Shown here: positions 47,592 to 57,222 of the stretch, in pieces
Numbering within the stretch: position 1 is the first letter of the stretch
Layout of the letters: each line of letters opens with the position of its first letter
DNA from: Paucibacter sp. B2R-40
GTDB taxonomy: Bacteria; Pseudomonadota; Gammaproteobacteria; Burkholderiales; Burkholderiaceae_C
DNA: 64,000 nucleotides
Reading direction: 5' to 3'
NCBI RefSeq assembly: GCF_025717555.1
Contig: NZ_JAJIRP010000012.1
Coordinates: 125,987-189,986, forward strand
Position numbers and translations under genes: made by a program
The notes under the pieces: generated by a model
What the model was told of the DNA's origin: nothing
What the model saw: only the letters and a program-made list of their open reading frames with translations
The model's database searches: none

Positions 47592-49583
47592 ATGTCTTCA
47601 GACCTGTCCCTGCCCTCCTTGCTGAACGAAGTGCGGCTCGAAGCGCCGCCCTTGAGCCGCCATTTGCTGGCCGCCATCCAAAGCGAGTTGGACGCCGGGG
47701 TCAAGCATTTCCCGCTGCTCGAAGGCTGGCGACGCATGCGCGCACGCTTCGCCATCGACTTCGTGGATGCCCTCTTGCCACTGCTGCAGGCGGCCGAGCT
47801 GGGCGAGGATCCCTTGCAGCGCCGCGCAGGCAGCATGGACTCACTCAGCCTGGTGGATGAACGCCAGGCTTTGCAAGATGTCGCGATCGCCCATGTGATT
47901 CAAACCGCTGAGGATCGCAGCGGGCCTGAACTCCATCAGCTCAGCAATTTCTTCGCCGCACTGCGCGGCACGGCGCGCGCCCGCAAAAATGAAAACCCGG
48001 TGCGAGCGGCTCTGTTCGCACAGGCTCTATTGGTCGCGCTGTCCAGCGTCGAGTTGGACCCGCAGCAACGCTATGAGCTGATGCGCGTCGCCGCCACGCC
48101 GCTGGCGCAGGGCTTGCACCGCATTTATTCGGCGCTGTGTGCCAAGTTGCGGGCCGCTGATGTCAGTCAGATGGTGTCCAGCCATGCCGCTCGGGCGCAG
48201 GACTACGACATTGCCCAGCGCATGGCGCAAGGGCGCCGCAATACCGAGCCGGCCACCTTGGACGGCCTGGCTCGCCGCGTCCAAGAACACAACAGCCGTG
48301 CGCCCAGGCACAGTCCGGGCGGCTTGTCGGCACCGCTCTTCAAGGCCGATCAAAGCCCCGACATGCTGAGCCGTCTGTACGAGCAGATTTTGGCCGACAC
48401 GCGCTTGCTGGCGCCCTTGAAGGCCTTGCTGGCGCGGCTGCAGGTCGCCGTCGTGCGACTGGCTCGTCACGACCACAGCTTGCTGCACAAACAAGACCAC
48501 CCGACCTGGGCCTTGCTGAACCGAGTGGCCGCCCATGGCATGGCTTTTGAGCGTGCCGACGATGAGCAATTGCAGGCATTTCTGCGCATGATGACGGCAG
48601 AGATCCAAGTCTTGATCGACGCACCGCTACCCACTGCGGCGCAATTTGAGCAGGTACTGGATCGGGTGGAAAATCACTTGAGCAGCGAGGCGCAAGAACG
48701 CAGCAAGCGCAATGCGATCGCACTGGCCTCGCTGGAACGCGAGCAAATGCGCACGCAGTGGCAGCAGTTGCTGGGGGAGCAAATCAAGGCCCAAGTCGCC
48801 GACGCCGCACTGGGGCCCAAGCTGCGCGACTTTGTGCACTCAAGCTGGGTCGAGGTCATCGTACAGGCCATGGTGCTGCATGGTCCGACCTCAGCCCAAG
48901 CGATGGCACAAATCGAATGGGTCGACCATCTGCTGGAGAGCTTGCAGGAGCCCGCCGATGAGGCGTCGCGCGAGCGCCTGCGCCGAAGCCTTCCCGAGCT
49001 GATTCAAACCTTGCGCGCAGGCTGCGACAGGATTGCGCTGAGTGCCGACAAGCGCGAACGGGTGTTGCATGAATTGATGCTGCAGCATGGCCGGCTCTTG
49101 CGCGGCCTGCCGGCCTTGCTCACTCCGGTCGACGCGCCGGCCTCGGCCATCGCCAAAACAGAGCCAAGCCCGGAGGAGTTGCTGGAGCGGCTGCTCAACG
49201 AGCGCGAAAGCCAACTGCCCGAACATTGGGCGCACACCAAAGTCGACCGCGGACAATTGCCGACCGTGCCGATGCAGTTGTTTGATCAAATTGATCACGA
49301 TGCCTCGACGGCAGCGGTTGCCAACTGGATGGCACGCCAGCGAGTCGGCTGCTGGTATCACCTCTTCATCCAAAGCGAATGGATGACAGCGCAGATCGCC
49401 TGGATCAGCGACAAGGACCAGTTCTATCTCTTCATCGGCCAAGACGCCGAGCAACGCCACACATTGACGCGCGGAGCAGTGGAGCGCTTGCTGGCCAATG
49501 GTTTGATCACCGCCCTGGACGATGACAATCTCGTCCAGCACGCGGTCGACACCTTGATGCAGGACCTTCAGCCCGGCGCCTAA
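47592..49583 (+). CDS. DUF1631-family protein with PilZ-like C-terminus
   Basis: A 663-residue cytoplasmic protein, largely alpha-helical, of the DUF1631 type found in gamma- and betaproteobacteria; family function is not established. The N-terminal half includes DERQALQDVAIAHVIQTAEDRSGPELHQLSNFFAALRG, the middle LHKQDHPTWALLNRVAAHG and the C-terminal 90 residues NWMARQRVGCWYHLFIQSEWMTAQIAWISDKDQFYLFIGQDAEQRHTLTRGAVERLL, which has the beta-strand pattern of PilZ-like domains, though without the RxxxR...D/NxSxxG c-di-GMP signature. ATG 47592 is chosen over 47562 because MSSDLSLPSLLNEV starts the homologous region. Convergent with engB (8-bp gap). Confidence 0.82.
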   Translation: MSSDLSLPSLLNEVRLEAPPLSRHLLAAIQSELDAGVKHFPLLEGWRRMRARFAIDFVDALLPLLQAAELGEDPLQRRAGSMDSLSLVDERQALQDVAIAHVIQTAEDRSGPELHQLSNFFAALRGTARARKNENPVRAALFAQALLVALSSVELDPQQRYELMRVAATPLAQGLHRIYSALCAKLRAADVSQMVSSHAARAQDYDIAQRMAQGRRNTEPATLDGLARRVQEHNSRAPRHSPGGLSAPLFKADQSPDMLSRLYEQILADTRLLAPLKALLARLQVAVVRLARHDHSLLHKQDHPTWALLNRVAAHGMAFERADDEQLQAFLRMMTAEIQVLIDAPLPTAAQFEQVLDRVENHLSSEAQERSKRNAIALASLEREQMRTQWQQLLGEQIKAQVADAALGPKLRDFVHSSWVEVIVQAMVLHGPTSAQAMAQIEWVDHLLESLQEPADEASRERLRRSLPELIQTLRAGCDRIALSADKRERVLHELMLQHGRLLRGLPALLTPVDAPASAIAKTEPSPEELLERLLNERESQLPEHWAHTKVDRGQLPTVPMQLFDQIDHDASTAAVANWMARQRVGCWYHLFIQSEWMTAQIAWISDKDQFYLFIGQDAEQRHTLTRGAVERLLANGLITALDDDNLVQHAVDTLMQDLQPGA

Positions 49584-49591
49584 CCGACAAA

Positions 49592-50347
49592 TTACACAGC
49601 ACCGTCAACTTGACCCGCACCATCGGCCACCTCAGCGACTGAAGCATTCAAGGGCGGATGCACCCAAGCATGCAGGATCTGCGCGGCTTTACCCACTCCC
49701 TGCTTTTTCAGCGCCGAGAACAGCATCACCGTGATGTCCGACTCCGCGCTGGCCTTCTCGGCCAAGTAGGCCCGCGTGCCAAACAACGCCGCATCGGCGT
49801 CCTTGCGGTTGAGCTTGTCGGACTTGGTCAGCAAGACCAGCAACTTGATCTCTCCGGTACTGACACGCGGCGTCACAAAATCCAACAACTGCTTGTCAAG
49901 ATCGGTCATGCCCAGACGCGAATCCACCATCAGCACCACGCCCGACAGTGAACGGCGCACCTCCAGATAGTCCGCCATCACCTTTTGCCAGCGGAGCTTG
50001 GCCGAGCGTGCCACCGCCGCGTAGCCATAGCCGGGCAAGTCGGCAAACCAGGCGTCGGCGGCGTCTTTGGGGCCGAGTTCGAACAAATTGATATGCTGCG
50101 TGCGGCCCGGTGTTTTGGACGCAAACGCCAGCCGTTTTTGCTGCGCCAAGGTATTGATCGCGGTGGACTTGCCGGCGTTGGAGCGCCCCACGAAGGCGAT
50201 TTCGGGCAACTCATTGGCCTGCAAATGCACCAACTCGCTGGCGGTGGTCAGAAAACGGGCCGTATGGGTCCAGCCCAACGCCACTTTTTCCGTTGGAGTT
50301 GTCTCAATTTGCGCAGAATGCTGCGACACAGAAGTGGTGTTGGTCAT
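49592..50347 (-). CDS. engB: Ribosome-biogenesis GTPase EngB/YsxC
   Basis: EngB (YihA/YsxC) is an essential GTPase for 50S subunit assembly. The 251-residue protein has G1 GRSNAGKST, the switch TPGRTQHINLFEL, G3 DLPGYGYA, G4 TKSDKL and G5-like MLFSALKKQG. The N-terminal about 35 residues and C-terminal about 25 residues are extensions beyond the core (usual length near 200-220). It is divergent from the cytochrome c gene with a 68-bp gap. Recognition is firm by the order of G-motifs. Confidence 0.95.
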   Translation of the reverse strand: MTNTTSVSQHSAQIETTPTEKVALGWTHTARFLTTASELVHLQANELPEIAFVGRSNAGKSTAINTLAQQKRLAFASKTPGRTQHINLFELGPKDAADAWFADLPGYGYAAVARSAKLRWQKVMADYLEVRRSLSGVVLMVDSRLGMTDLDKQLLDFVTPRVSTGEIKLLVLLTKSDKLNRKDADAALFGTRAYLAEKASAESDITVMLFSALKKQGVGKAAQILHAWVHPPLNASVAEVADGAGQVDGAV

Positions 50348-50415
50348 GGATTGTTCTGGCTGAATGGATTGCCATTGTAAAATCTTAAAGTTGCGCTTAC
50401 CGAATCTATAAATTC

Positions 50416-51054
50416 ATGACTAAGACTGCCGCTTTTTTGTCCTCTGGCCTATTGGGTCTTTCTGGCTTTTTGCTTTCATCCGCCGCTATTGCGAATGAAG
50501 CCCATGCCCCCGCCAAGCCAGATCTGGTCAAGGGTCAAGCGACCTCGACGCAAGTCTGCGCCGCCTGCCACACGGCCGACGGATCGCGCGGCAGCCCCGC
50601 CAACCCGATTCTGCAGGGCCAGCACCCGCAGTACCTGGTCAAGCAATTGACCGAGTTCAAAGCGGGTCAGCGCAAAAACGCCATCATGCAAGGCATGGCC
50701 GGCGCGCTGTCGGAAGAAGATATGCGCAACGTCGCTGCCTTCTACGCCTCCAAGCAGGCCAAACCCGGTTTCTCCAAAAACGCCGGCTTGGTGTCGCTGG
50801 GTGAACGCATCTACCGCGGCGGCATTGCCGATCGCCAGATCCCCGCTTGCGCGGCCTGCCACAGCCCGAACGGCGCCGGCATCCCGGCCCAGTACCCGCG
50901 CCTGGCTGGTCAGCACAGCGACTACACCGAGTTGCAACTGAATGCCTTCCGCTCCGGCACGCGCGCCAACAGTCTGCAGATGAACGGCGTGGCCGCGAAG
51001 ATGAATGACCGCGAAATCAAGGCCGTATCGGACTACATCGCCGGCCTGCGTTGA
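50416..51054 (+). CDS. Cytochrome c4-like dihaem protein
   Basis: A 212-residue periplasmic electron carrier. The signal peptide runs to about residue 27 (MTKTAAFLSSGLLGLSGFLLSSAAIANEA). Two CxxCH haem motifs, CAACH at about residues 48-52 and again near 136-140, each with a distal Met in NAIMQGMAG and NSLQMNGVA, make it a two-domain cytochrome c4 type. Such proteins donate electrons to terminal oxidases. It is followed immediately by a strong terminator, then resB/ccsA whose products mature c-type cytochromes. Confidence 0.93.
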   Translation: MTKTAAFLSSGLLGLSGFLLSSAAIANEAHAPAKPDLVKGQATSTQVCAACHTADGSRGSPANPILQGQHPQYLVKQLTEFKAGQRKNAIMQGMAGALSEEDMRNVAAFYASKQAKPGFSKNAGLVSLGERIYRGGIADRQIPACAACHSPNGAGIPAQYPRLAGQHSDYTELQLNAFRSGTRANSLQMNGVAAKMNDREIKAVSDYIAGLR

Positions 51055-51108
51055 ATCTCTCTTCGGCGCTAGTCATTCGGCCGAAGCGCTGACAAGCCCT
51101 AAAACTGC

Positions 51109-51140
51109 AAAAGGCCGGTGAGTTTCACCGGTCTTTTTTT
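51109..51140 (+). terminator. Intrinsic terminator after the cytochrome c gene
   Basis: Stem AAAAGGCCGGTGA (51109-51121) with TCACCGGTCTTTT (51125-51137), one G-T pair, loop GTT, then more T to 51140. It separates the cytochrome gene from resB; a smaller hairpin CTTCGGC/GCCGAAG (51061-51086) precedes it. Confidence 0.88.
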
Positions 51141-51162
51141 TGCTCGCACTGCACCGCACCCC

Positions 51163-53328
51163 ATGTCTATCGACACTGTTCCCATGAGTGAGCCCCCCAG
51201 CAGCCCAGCGGCACGCCCCCGCAACAGCATCGCCAGCGATCTGCTCGACTTGCTGTCGTCGATGCGTTTTGCGATTGCGCTGCTGACCGTCATTTGCATC
51301 GCCTCCACCATAGGCACGGTGGTCAAGCAGCGTGAGCCGCTGAACAACTATGTCAACCAGTTTGGCCCCTTCTGGGCTGAGGTGTTTGGCAAATTCGACC
51401 TTTATACGGTCTATGGCGCTTGGTGGTTCTTGCTGATTCTGGCCTTTTTGGTCACCTCGACCAGCTTGTGTATTGCCCGCAACGCACCGAAGATTTTTCA
51501 TGATCTGAAGAACTTCAAAGAGTCTGTGCGCGAGCAGTCGCTGCAGGCCTTCCATCACAAGGCGCTCGGTCACATCGCCGCAGGCCCTGAGCTGGCCTTG
51601 AGCCAAGTCACCGCTTATCTGAGCGCCGAAGGCTGGAAGGCGCGCGTGCAGGTGCGCGACAAGGGCGTGATGGTCGCTGCCCGCAAGGGTGCGGCCAACA
51701 AGATCGGTTATCTGGCCGCGCACTCATCGATCGTGCTGATTTGCCTGGGCGGCCTGCTCGACGGCGATCTGCTGGTGCGTGCGCTGATGTGGGCGCAGAA
51801 CAAGACCATTTATGAAGGCGGCGGTTTGATCAGCGAGGTCAAGCCCGAGCACCGTCTGCCGCCCAGCAACCCCAGCTTTCGCGGCAATCTGATGGTGCCC
51901 GAAGGTGGCCGCGCCGCCACCGCTATTTTGAGCATGCCCAATGGCGTGGTGCTGCAGGACTTGCCTTTTGACGTCGAGCTGAAAAAGTTCATCGTTGAGT
52001 ATTACGAAACCGGCATGCCCAAGCTGTTTGCCAGCGAGATCAGCATCCGCGACCATGAAACCGGTGCCGTCTCCGAGGTCAAGGTCAAGGTCAACGAGCC
52101 GGCCTTTCACCGCGGCGTGGCGATTTACCAGAGCAGCTTTGAGGACGGCGGCTCGGATCTGAAAATGCTGGCCCGCCCCATGGGCAAGGCCGGCAGCGTG
52201 GCCAGTGCCAGCAAGCCCTTCACGATTGAAGGGCGGGTCGGCGGCAGCACCGAGCTCAAGAGTGAGGCTGAGAGCTTGAAGCTGGAATTCGCGGGCTTGC
52301 GTGTGATCAACGTCGAAAACTTAGGCGGAGCACCGACTGCAGGCGGCACCGATGTGCGCAAGGTGGACTTGGTCAACTCGCTGCAAAGCCATCTTGGCAG
52401 TGGCGCGAAAACCCGCACCGACAAAGAGCTGCGCAATGTCGGCCCCTCGTTCAGCTACCGGCTGCGCGATGCGTCCGGCCAGGCACGGGAGTTCAACAAC
52501 TATATGGCGCCGGTGGAACTGGACGGGCAGCGCGTCTTCCTGGCCGGTGTGCGTGAAACGGCCTCCGAAGGCTTTCGCTATTTGCGCATCCCGGCCGACG
52601 AGAAGATGAGCATGGACGGCTGGCTGCAATTGCGCGAGGCCTTGCTGGACCCGACCGAGCGCGAGCGCGCCGCCAAGCGCTATGCCGAGGCCGCCACGCC
52701 GACCGACAAGCCGCAAATGACACCACAGCTGCAAGCCACCGCGCGGCGTGCCTTGGCGCTGTTCGCAGGCGCAGAGGGCGTCAAGGCGGACAATAAATCC
52801 GGTGCCAAGCTGCCCGGCGGCCTGCCGGCCTTGTCGCAGTTCATCGAGGCGGAGGTGCCGGAAAGCGAGCGCCAGCGCGTCTCCGAAGTGCTGTTGCGCA
52901 TCCTCAATGGCAGCTTGTTCGAGCTCTACAAACAAAACCGCAGCCAAGCCGGCTTGGCTCCCGCGCCTTCCGATGCCACTACGCAAGCCTTTATGACGCA
53001 ATCGGTGCTGGCCTTGTCGGACAGCATGTTCTACCCCGCGCCGGTGCTGTTGCAGCTGGATGAATTCAAACAAGTGCAAGCCAGCGTCTTCCAGGTGACC
53101 CGCGCGCCTGGCCAAAAACTGGTCTATTTGGGCGCCATCCTGCTGATCATCGGCGTTTTCGCTATGCTGTACATCAAAGAGCGCCGCCTGTGGGTATGGC
53201 TGGAGCCGGCCCCCGGGCAAGGCGAGGCGACGCGGATCCGCATGGCCTTGTCCTGCAGCCGCGAGACGCCCGACACCGCGACCGAATTCGCACAGCTCAA
53301 GCACGATATTTTGAAAGACAGCGTATGA
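51163..53328 (+). CDS. resB: Cytochrome c biogenesis protein ResB/Ccs1 (System II)
   Basis: A 721-residue System II cytochrome c synthase component with CcsA, holding haem and apocytochrome at the outer face. Helices occur near residues 35-55 (MRFAIALLTVICIASTIGTVVKQ) and 85-105 (WWFLLILAFLVTSTSLCIARN), a third at about 175-195 and the last at about 640-665 (LVYLGAILLIIGVFAMLYIKERR), with a large extracytoplasmic domain between. The text FGPFWAEVFGKFDLYTVYGAWWF is conserved in the family. ATG 51163 is favoured; 51184 is an alternative, and GTG 51118 would lie inside the terminator. The end overlaps ccsA by ATGA. Confidence 0.92.
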   Translation: MSIDTVPMSEPPSSPAARPRNSIASDLLDLLSSMRFAIALLTVICIASTIGTVVKQREPLNNYVNQFGPFWAEVFGKFDLYTVYGAWWFLLILAFLVTSTSLCIARNAPKIFHDLKNFKESVREQSLQAFHHKALGHIAAGPELALSQVTAYLSAEGWKARVQVRDKGVMVAARKGAANKIGYLAAHSSIVLICLGGLLDGDLLVRALMWAQNKTIYEGGGLISEVKPEHRLPPSNPSFRGNLMVPEGGRAATAILSMPNGVVLQDLPFDVELKKFIVEYYETGMPKLFASEISIRDHETGAVSEVKVKVNEPAFHRGVAIYQSSFEDGGSDLKMLARPMGKAGSVASASKPFTIEGRVGGSTELKSEAESLKLEFAGLRVINVENLGGAPTAGGTDVRKVDLVNSLQSHLGSGAKTRTDKELRNVGPSFSYRLRDASGQAREFNNYMAPVELDGQRVFLAGVRETASEGFRYLRIPADEKMSMDGWLQLREALLDPTERERAAKRYAEAATPTDKPQMTPQLQATARRALALFAGAEGVKADNKSGAKLPGGLPALSQFIEAEVPESERQRVSEVLLRILNGSLFELYKQNRSQAGLAPAPSDATTQAFMTQSVLALSDSMFYPAPVLLQLDEFKQVQASVFQVTRAPGQKLVYLGAILLIIGVFAMLYIKERRLWVWLEPAPGQGEATRIRMALSCSRETPDTATEFAQLKHDILKDSV

Positions 53329-54704
53329 ACAGCGCAAGCCACACGGCCGCCCCCGTCATCAACTTCAAACAGCCCGGCGCACGCGGGCCGCTCGCCGGCC
53401 GCGATGTGTTCGACTGGCTGTTCGCCGCGCTGATCATCGCCGGCGGACTGTTCGCCTTCACGCGCTACGGCGCTTCGATGGATATCTATGAAAAAGGCAT
53501 CCTGACTTTCGCCATGCCGGCCTTGATCGCGCTTGGCTGGTTCTGGCGGCCACTGCGCTTGCTGGTGCTGCTGGCCGGCGCAGCCAGCCTGCTGGCCATC
53601 AATCTTTATGGCCGACACACGGACGCCTTTGGTGCCGATTTGGCCGCCGCAGACAAGGTGTTCTGGCTCAAATACATGCTCTCCAGCCAAAGCGCCATTC
53701 TTTGGATGAGTGTGTTGTTCTACATGAGCACCCTGTTCTATTGGGGCGGCTTCTTCGCCAAGGCGGGCGAGTCAAGTGCGGCCGAAGTGATAGGCTCCAA
53801 GCTGGCCTGGGGCGCCGTCTTTATGGCTCTGGTCGGCACCATGGTGCGCTGGTTCGAGAGCCACCAAATTGGGCCCGACATTGGCCATATCCCGGTCAGC
53901 AATCTGTACGAAGTCTTCGTCTTGTTCTGCTGGATGACGGCGCTGTTCTACCTGTATTACGAAGCCCGCTTCAAAACTCGAGCGCTGGGCGCCTATGTGC
54001 TACTGGTGATCAGCGCGGCGGTCAGCTTTTTGCTTTGGTACACGGTGGCGCGCGAGGCGCATGAAATCCAGCCTTTGGTACCGGCCTTGCAAAGCTGGTG
54101 GATGAAAATCCATGTACCCGCCAATTTTGTCGGCTATGGCACCTTCGCGCTGGCTGCCATGGTGGCGATGGCGTACTTGCTGAAGACCGCGACTCAGCGG
54201 GCGTTGCTGATCGGTCTGATCGGCATGCCGATTGGTTTGATCGCGGCGATTTTGGCAGCACGCTTTTTCGCCGCCGACCTGTCGCCCGAGACGATTCAAG
54301 GTCTGGACGGCTGGGCCCGCAAGATGGGCGGCTTGCTGGTGTTCTTTGGCATTTGTGTCGCCTTGCGCAAACCCTTGACCGCGCGCCTGCCGGCGCTGCC
54401 AGTACTTGAAGACCTGATGTACAAGGCGATCGCCCTGGGCTTTGCCTTCTTCACCATCGCCACCATCTTGGGCGCCTTCTGGGCCGCAGAAGCCTGGGGA
54501 GGCTATTGGAGTTGGGACCCGAAGGAGACCTGGGCGCTGATCGTCTGGCTCAACTATGCGGCTTGGCTGCATATGCGCCTGATGAAGGGCCTGCGCGGCA
54601 TGGTTTCGGCCTGGTGGGCGCTGAGTGGTTTGGTCGTCACGACCTTTGCCTTCTTGGGCGTCAATATGTTTTTATCAGGTTTGCACTCTTACGGCACGCT
54701 CTAA
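53325..54704 (+). CDS. ccsA: Cytochrome c biogenesis protein CcsA/ResC (System II)
   Basis: The 459-residue haem-handling partner of ResB. ATG 53325 overlaps the resB stop by 4 nt; the frame open to 53190 is just resB in another frame. The conserved tryptophan-rich haem-handling motif WGGYWSWDPKETWALIVWLNYAAWLHMRL is present near the C-terminal third, with flanking periplasmic histidines (ESHQIGPDIGHIPVSNLYE, MKIHVPANFVGYG). About eight helices are predicted. The segment LSPETIQGLDGWARKMG is an extracellular loop. The pair should mature the cytochrome encoded just upstream and others. Confidence 0.94.
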   Translation: MNSASHTAAPVINFKQPGARGPLAGRDVFDWLFAALIIAGGLFAFTRYGASMDIYEKGILTFAMPALIALGWFWRPLRLLVLLAGAASLLAINLYGRHTDAFGADLAAADKVFWLKYMLSSQSAILWMSVLFYMSTLFYWGGFFAKAGESSAAEVIGSKLAWGAVFMALVGTMVRWFESHQIGPDIGHIPVSNLYEVFVLFCWMTALFYLYYEARFKTRALGAYVLLVISAAVSFLLWYTVAREAHEIQPLVPALQSWWMKIHVPANFVGYGTFALAAMVAMAYLLKTATQRALLIGLIGMPIGLIAAILAARFFAADLSPETIQGLDGWARKMGGLLVFFGICVALRKPLTARLPALPVLEDLMYKAIALGFAFFTIATILGAFWAAEAWGGYWSWDPKETWALIVWLNYAAWLHMRLMKGLRGMVSAWWALSGLVVTTFAFLGVNMFLSGLHSYGTL

Positions 54705-54708
54705 GCCG

Positions 54709-55500
54709 ATGCCTAAGCTGCTGCACCTACTGGGTCTCTACCTTGTTTTGAGTGTGGCAGCTTGCAACAGCAGGGCCGACACGGTGCGCATCGCCACCGG
54801 CGAATTGCCCCCCTACGCGACCGAATCGCGCCCCGACAAAGGCATTGCCCTGAGCATCGTGCGGAGGGCCTTCGAGTTGGCCGGCCATAAGGCGGAATTC
54901 CACTTTCAGCCCTGGTCGCGCGCGCAGATGGAGACCAAGTCGGGCATGTGGGATGCCTCCGCGCATTGGGGTGCGTCGGCCGAGCGCCGGCGCGACTTTT
55001 TGCTCAGCGACAACATCTTGACCGAGCAATGGCTGATCGTGCACCGCAAGAGCATTGCGCTGCAGTGGGTGCAACCGCGCGATTTGCAGCCCTACACCTT
55101 GGGCATCATCCGCGACTACACCTACACGCCCGAGTTCTGGGCCTTGGTCCGCAGCAATGAGCTGCACAGCGACAACACGCCCAATGACCTGGCCGGTCTG
55201 CGCAAGATGTTGCGAGGTCGAATCGATGCGATGCCCATGGAGCGCAATGTCGCCTGCGATCTGCTTACCCACAACTTCACGGCCCAGGAGCGAGACGAGT
55301 TCGCTGCCCACCCGCGCTTGCTGACCGACAGCTTCACCACCCACCTGATCTTGCCGCCGCAGCAGCCCCGCAGCGCCGCGCTGCTGGCCGATTTCAATCG
55401 CGGCCTGAAGGCGCTGCGGGACAGCGGCGAGCACGCCCGGCTTTTGCAAACCGTGCAATGCCCGGCGAGCTGGGCCAACAGCGCCCCGCCCTCGCGCTGA
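54709..55500 (+). CDS. Periplasmic solute-binding protein, SBP family 3-like
   Basis: A 263-residue secreted protein of the amino-acid/sensor type solute-binding fold. ATG 54709 gives a signal peptide ([25 protein letters not shown]); AAC near residue 18-20 would also suit a lipobox-like site. Early text [34 protein letters not shown] is typical of SBP_bac_3 proteins. Single-gene members of this type, without a permease nearby as here, are common in betaproteobacteria and of unknown ligand. It starts 4 nt after ccsA, but a functional link is not clear. Confidence 0.82.
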   Translation: MPKLLHLLGLYLVLSVAACNSRADTVRIATGELPPYATESRPDKGIALSIVRRAFELAGHKAEFHFQPWSRAQMETKSGMWDASAHWGASAERRRDFLLSDNILTEQWLIVHRKSIALQWVQPRDLQPYTLGIIRDYTYTPEFWALVRSNELHSDNTPNDLAGLRKMLRGRIDAMPMERNVACDLLTHNFTAQERDEFAAHPRLLTDSFTTHLILPPQQPRSAALLADFNRGLKALRDSGEHARLLQTVQCPASWANSAPPSR

Positions 55501-55597
55501 CAAGACTTTGCCAAGTCGCGTAAGCTTTTGGCGCTCAAAACGACAGATCAACGACAGACCCGCATCACCGCGTTCACAACAAATCGAAAGCTATGCC

Positions 55598-56578
55598 ATG
55601 TTCAGCAGAGATTCGCTCATTTCCGCTTCAGAAATCACTCCCCAAGCGGCCTACGAAGAACGCCGTCAATGGCTGCGCCTGATGGCCAGCGGTGCCGCCG
55701 GCACGGCCTTGGCCACCTGGGCGGGCCGTGAAGCCCTTGCGCAAACGCCGGGCGGCGGCAAGCTGGCCAAGCTGCCCGGTGCGCGCAGCGCCGTGGCCGG
55801 CAGTCTCGTGATGGACAAGCCGACCAGCTACCAGGACGCCAGCAGCTACAACAACTACTACGAATTCGGCACCGACAAGGCCGACCCGGCACGCACCGCC
55901 GGCACGCTCAAGACTCGGCCCTGGACCGTCACCGTCGAAGGCGAAGTCGGCAAGCCCGGCGTCTTCGATCTGGACAGCCTGCTCAAGCTCAGCCCCATGG
56001 AGGAGCGCGTCTACCGGCTGCGCTGCGTCGAGGGTTGGTCTATGGTGATTCCCTGGGTCGGCTACTCGCTGGCCGAGCTGATCAAAAAGGTCGAGCCCAC
56101 ATCCAAGGCCAAGTTCGTCGAGTTCACGACGCTGGCCGACAAGGCGCAGATGCCCGGCCTGCGCGGCGGCTCGCTGGACTGGCCCTATGTCGAGGGCCTG
56201 CGCATCGACGAGGCCATGCATCCACTCACCTTGCTGGCCTTCGGCATGTATGGCGAGGTCTTGCCGAACCAGAACGGCGCGCCACTGCGCCTTGTCGTGC
56301 CCTGGAAGTACGGCTTCAAGTCGGCCAAGTCCATCGTCAAGATCCGCTTTGTGGAGAAGCAACCGACCAGCAGCTGGACCAAGGCCGCGCAGCAGGAATA
56401 TGGCTTTTATTCCAACGTCAACCCGCAGGTCGACCACCCGCGCTGGAGTCAGGCCTCGGAGCGCCGCATTGGCGAAGACGGGCTGTTCGCCAAGAAGCGG
56501 CCTACGCTGATGTTCAATGGCTATGCCGAGCAAGTGGGTCAGCTCTATGCTGGCATGGATTTGAAGCGTAACTTCTGA
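55598..56578 (+). CDS. msrP: Methionine sulfoxide reductase catalytic subunit MsrP
   Basis: MsrP (YedY) is a periplasmic molybdopterin enzyme that repairs oxidised methionines in envelope proteins, receiving electrons from MsrQ. The 326-residue protein has a Tat-type signal ([21 protein letters not shown]), then the mature domain with [33 protein letters not shown] (the Cys ligates Mo, about residue 143) and [25 protein letters not shown]. It starts at ATG 55598 and is followed at 1 nt by msrQ. Confidence 0.96.
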   Translation: MFSRDSLISASEITPQAAYEERRQWLRLMASGAAGTALATWAGREALAQTPGGGKLAKLPGARSAVAGSLVMDKPTSYQDASSYNNYYEFGTDKADPARTAGTLKTRPWTVTVEGEVGKPGVFDLDSLLKLSPMEERVYRLRCVEGWSMVIPWVGYSLAELIKKVEPTSKAKFVEFTTLADKAQMPGLRGGSLDWPYVEGLRIDEAMHPLTLLAFGMYGEVLPNQNGAPLRLVVPWKYGFKSAKSIVKIRFVEKQPTSSWTKAAQQEYGFYSNVNPQVDHPRWSQASERRIGEDGLFAKKRPTLMFNGYAEQVGQLYAGMDLKRNF

Positions 56579-56579
56579 G

Positions 56580-57188
56580 ATGGCGCGGCGCTCGCTCTGG
56601 CTGCATCCCGCCGCCAAGCCCTTGTTGTTCCTGCTCTGCCTGCTGCCCTTGGCCTATCTGGTCTGGGCAGCGATCAGCAACAGCCTCGGCGCCAATCCGG
56701 CCGAGGCGCTGATCCGAAGCCTGGGCGACTGGAGCTTGCGCGCCCTGTGCCTGACCCTGGCCATCACACCGCTGCGCCAGGGTCTGAACCTGCCGGCACT
56801 GGCGCGCTTTCGCCGCATGCTGGGCTTGTTCACCTTCTTTTATGCCTCGCTGCACCTGCTGTCTTACGCCTGGTTGGATATGGGGCTGGTGCCGGCCGAC
56901 ATCGCCAAAGACATTGCCAAACGGCCCTTCATCCTGATGGGCTTCACCGCCTGGGCCTTGTTGCTGCCGCTGGCCGCCACATCCTTCAATCGCGCCATCA
57001 AGGCGCTGGGCGCCAAACGCTGGCAGAGCTTGCACAAGGCGGTCTACGCCATTGCGCTGATCGCGATGCTGCACTTCATCTGGATGCGCGCGGGCAAGCA
57101 GAATTTTGGTGAACCGTTGATTTATGGCGCGCTCCTGGCCGCGCTGATGGGCTGGCGAATTCAGCGGGCATGGCGCAGCCGGGGATAA
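56580..57188 (+). CDS. msrQ: MsrPQ haem-binding membrane subunit MsrQ
   Basis: MsrQ (YedZ) is a six-helix b-type cytochrome that passes electrons from the quinone pool or flavin reductase to MsrP. The 202-residue protein shows SLGDWSLRALCLTLAITPLRQ, RRMLGLFTFFYASLHLLSYAW (haem His) and WQSLHKAVYAIALIAMLHFIWM (further haem His), which are family motifs. It directly follows msrP with 1 nt between, the standard operon. No msrQ-specific reductase partner is adjacent. Confidence 0.95.
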   Translation: MARRSLWLHPAAKPLLFLLCLLPLAYLVWAAISNSLGANPAEALIRSLGDWSLRALCLTLAITPLRQGLNLPALARFRRMLGLFTFFYASLHLLSYAWLDMGLVPADIAKDIAKRPFILMGFTAWALLLPLAATSFNRAIKALGAKRWQSLHKAVYAIALIAMLHFIWMRAGKQNFGEPLIYGALLAALMGWRIQRAWRSRG

Positions 57189-57222
57189 TCGCCACCGCCC
57201 CTACCCGCCTGCGCCCCCAGAC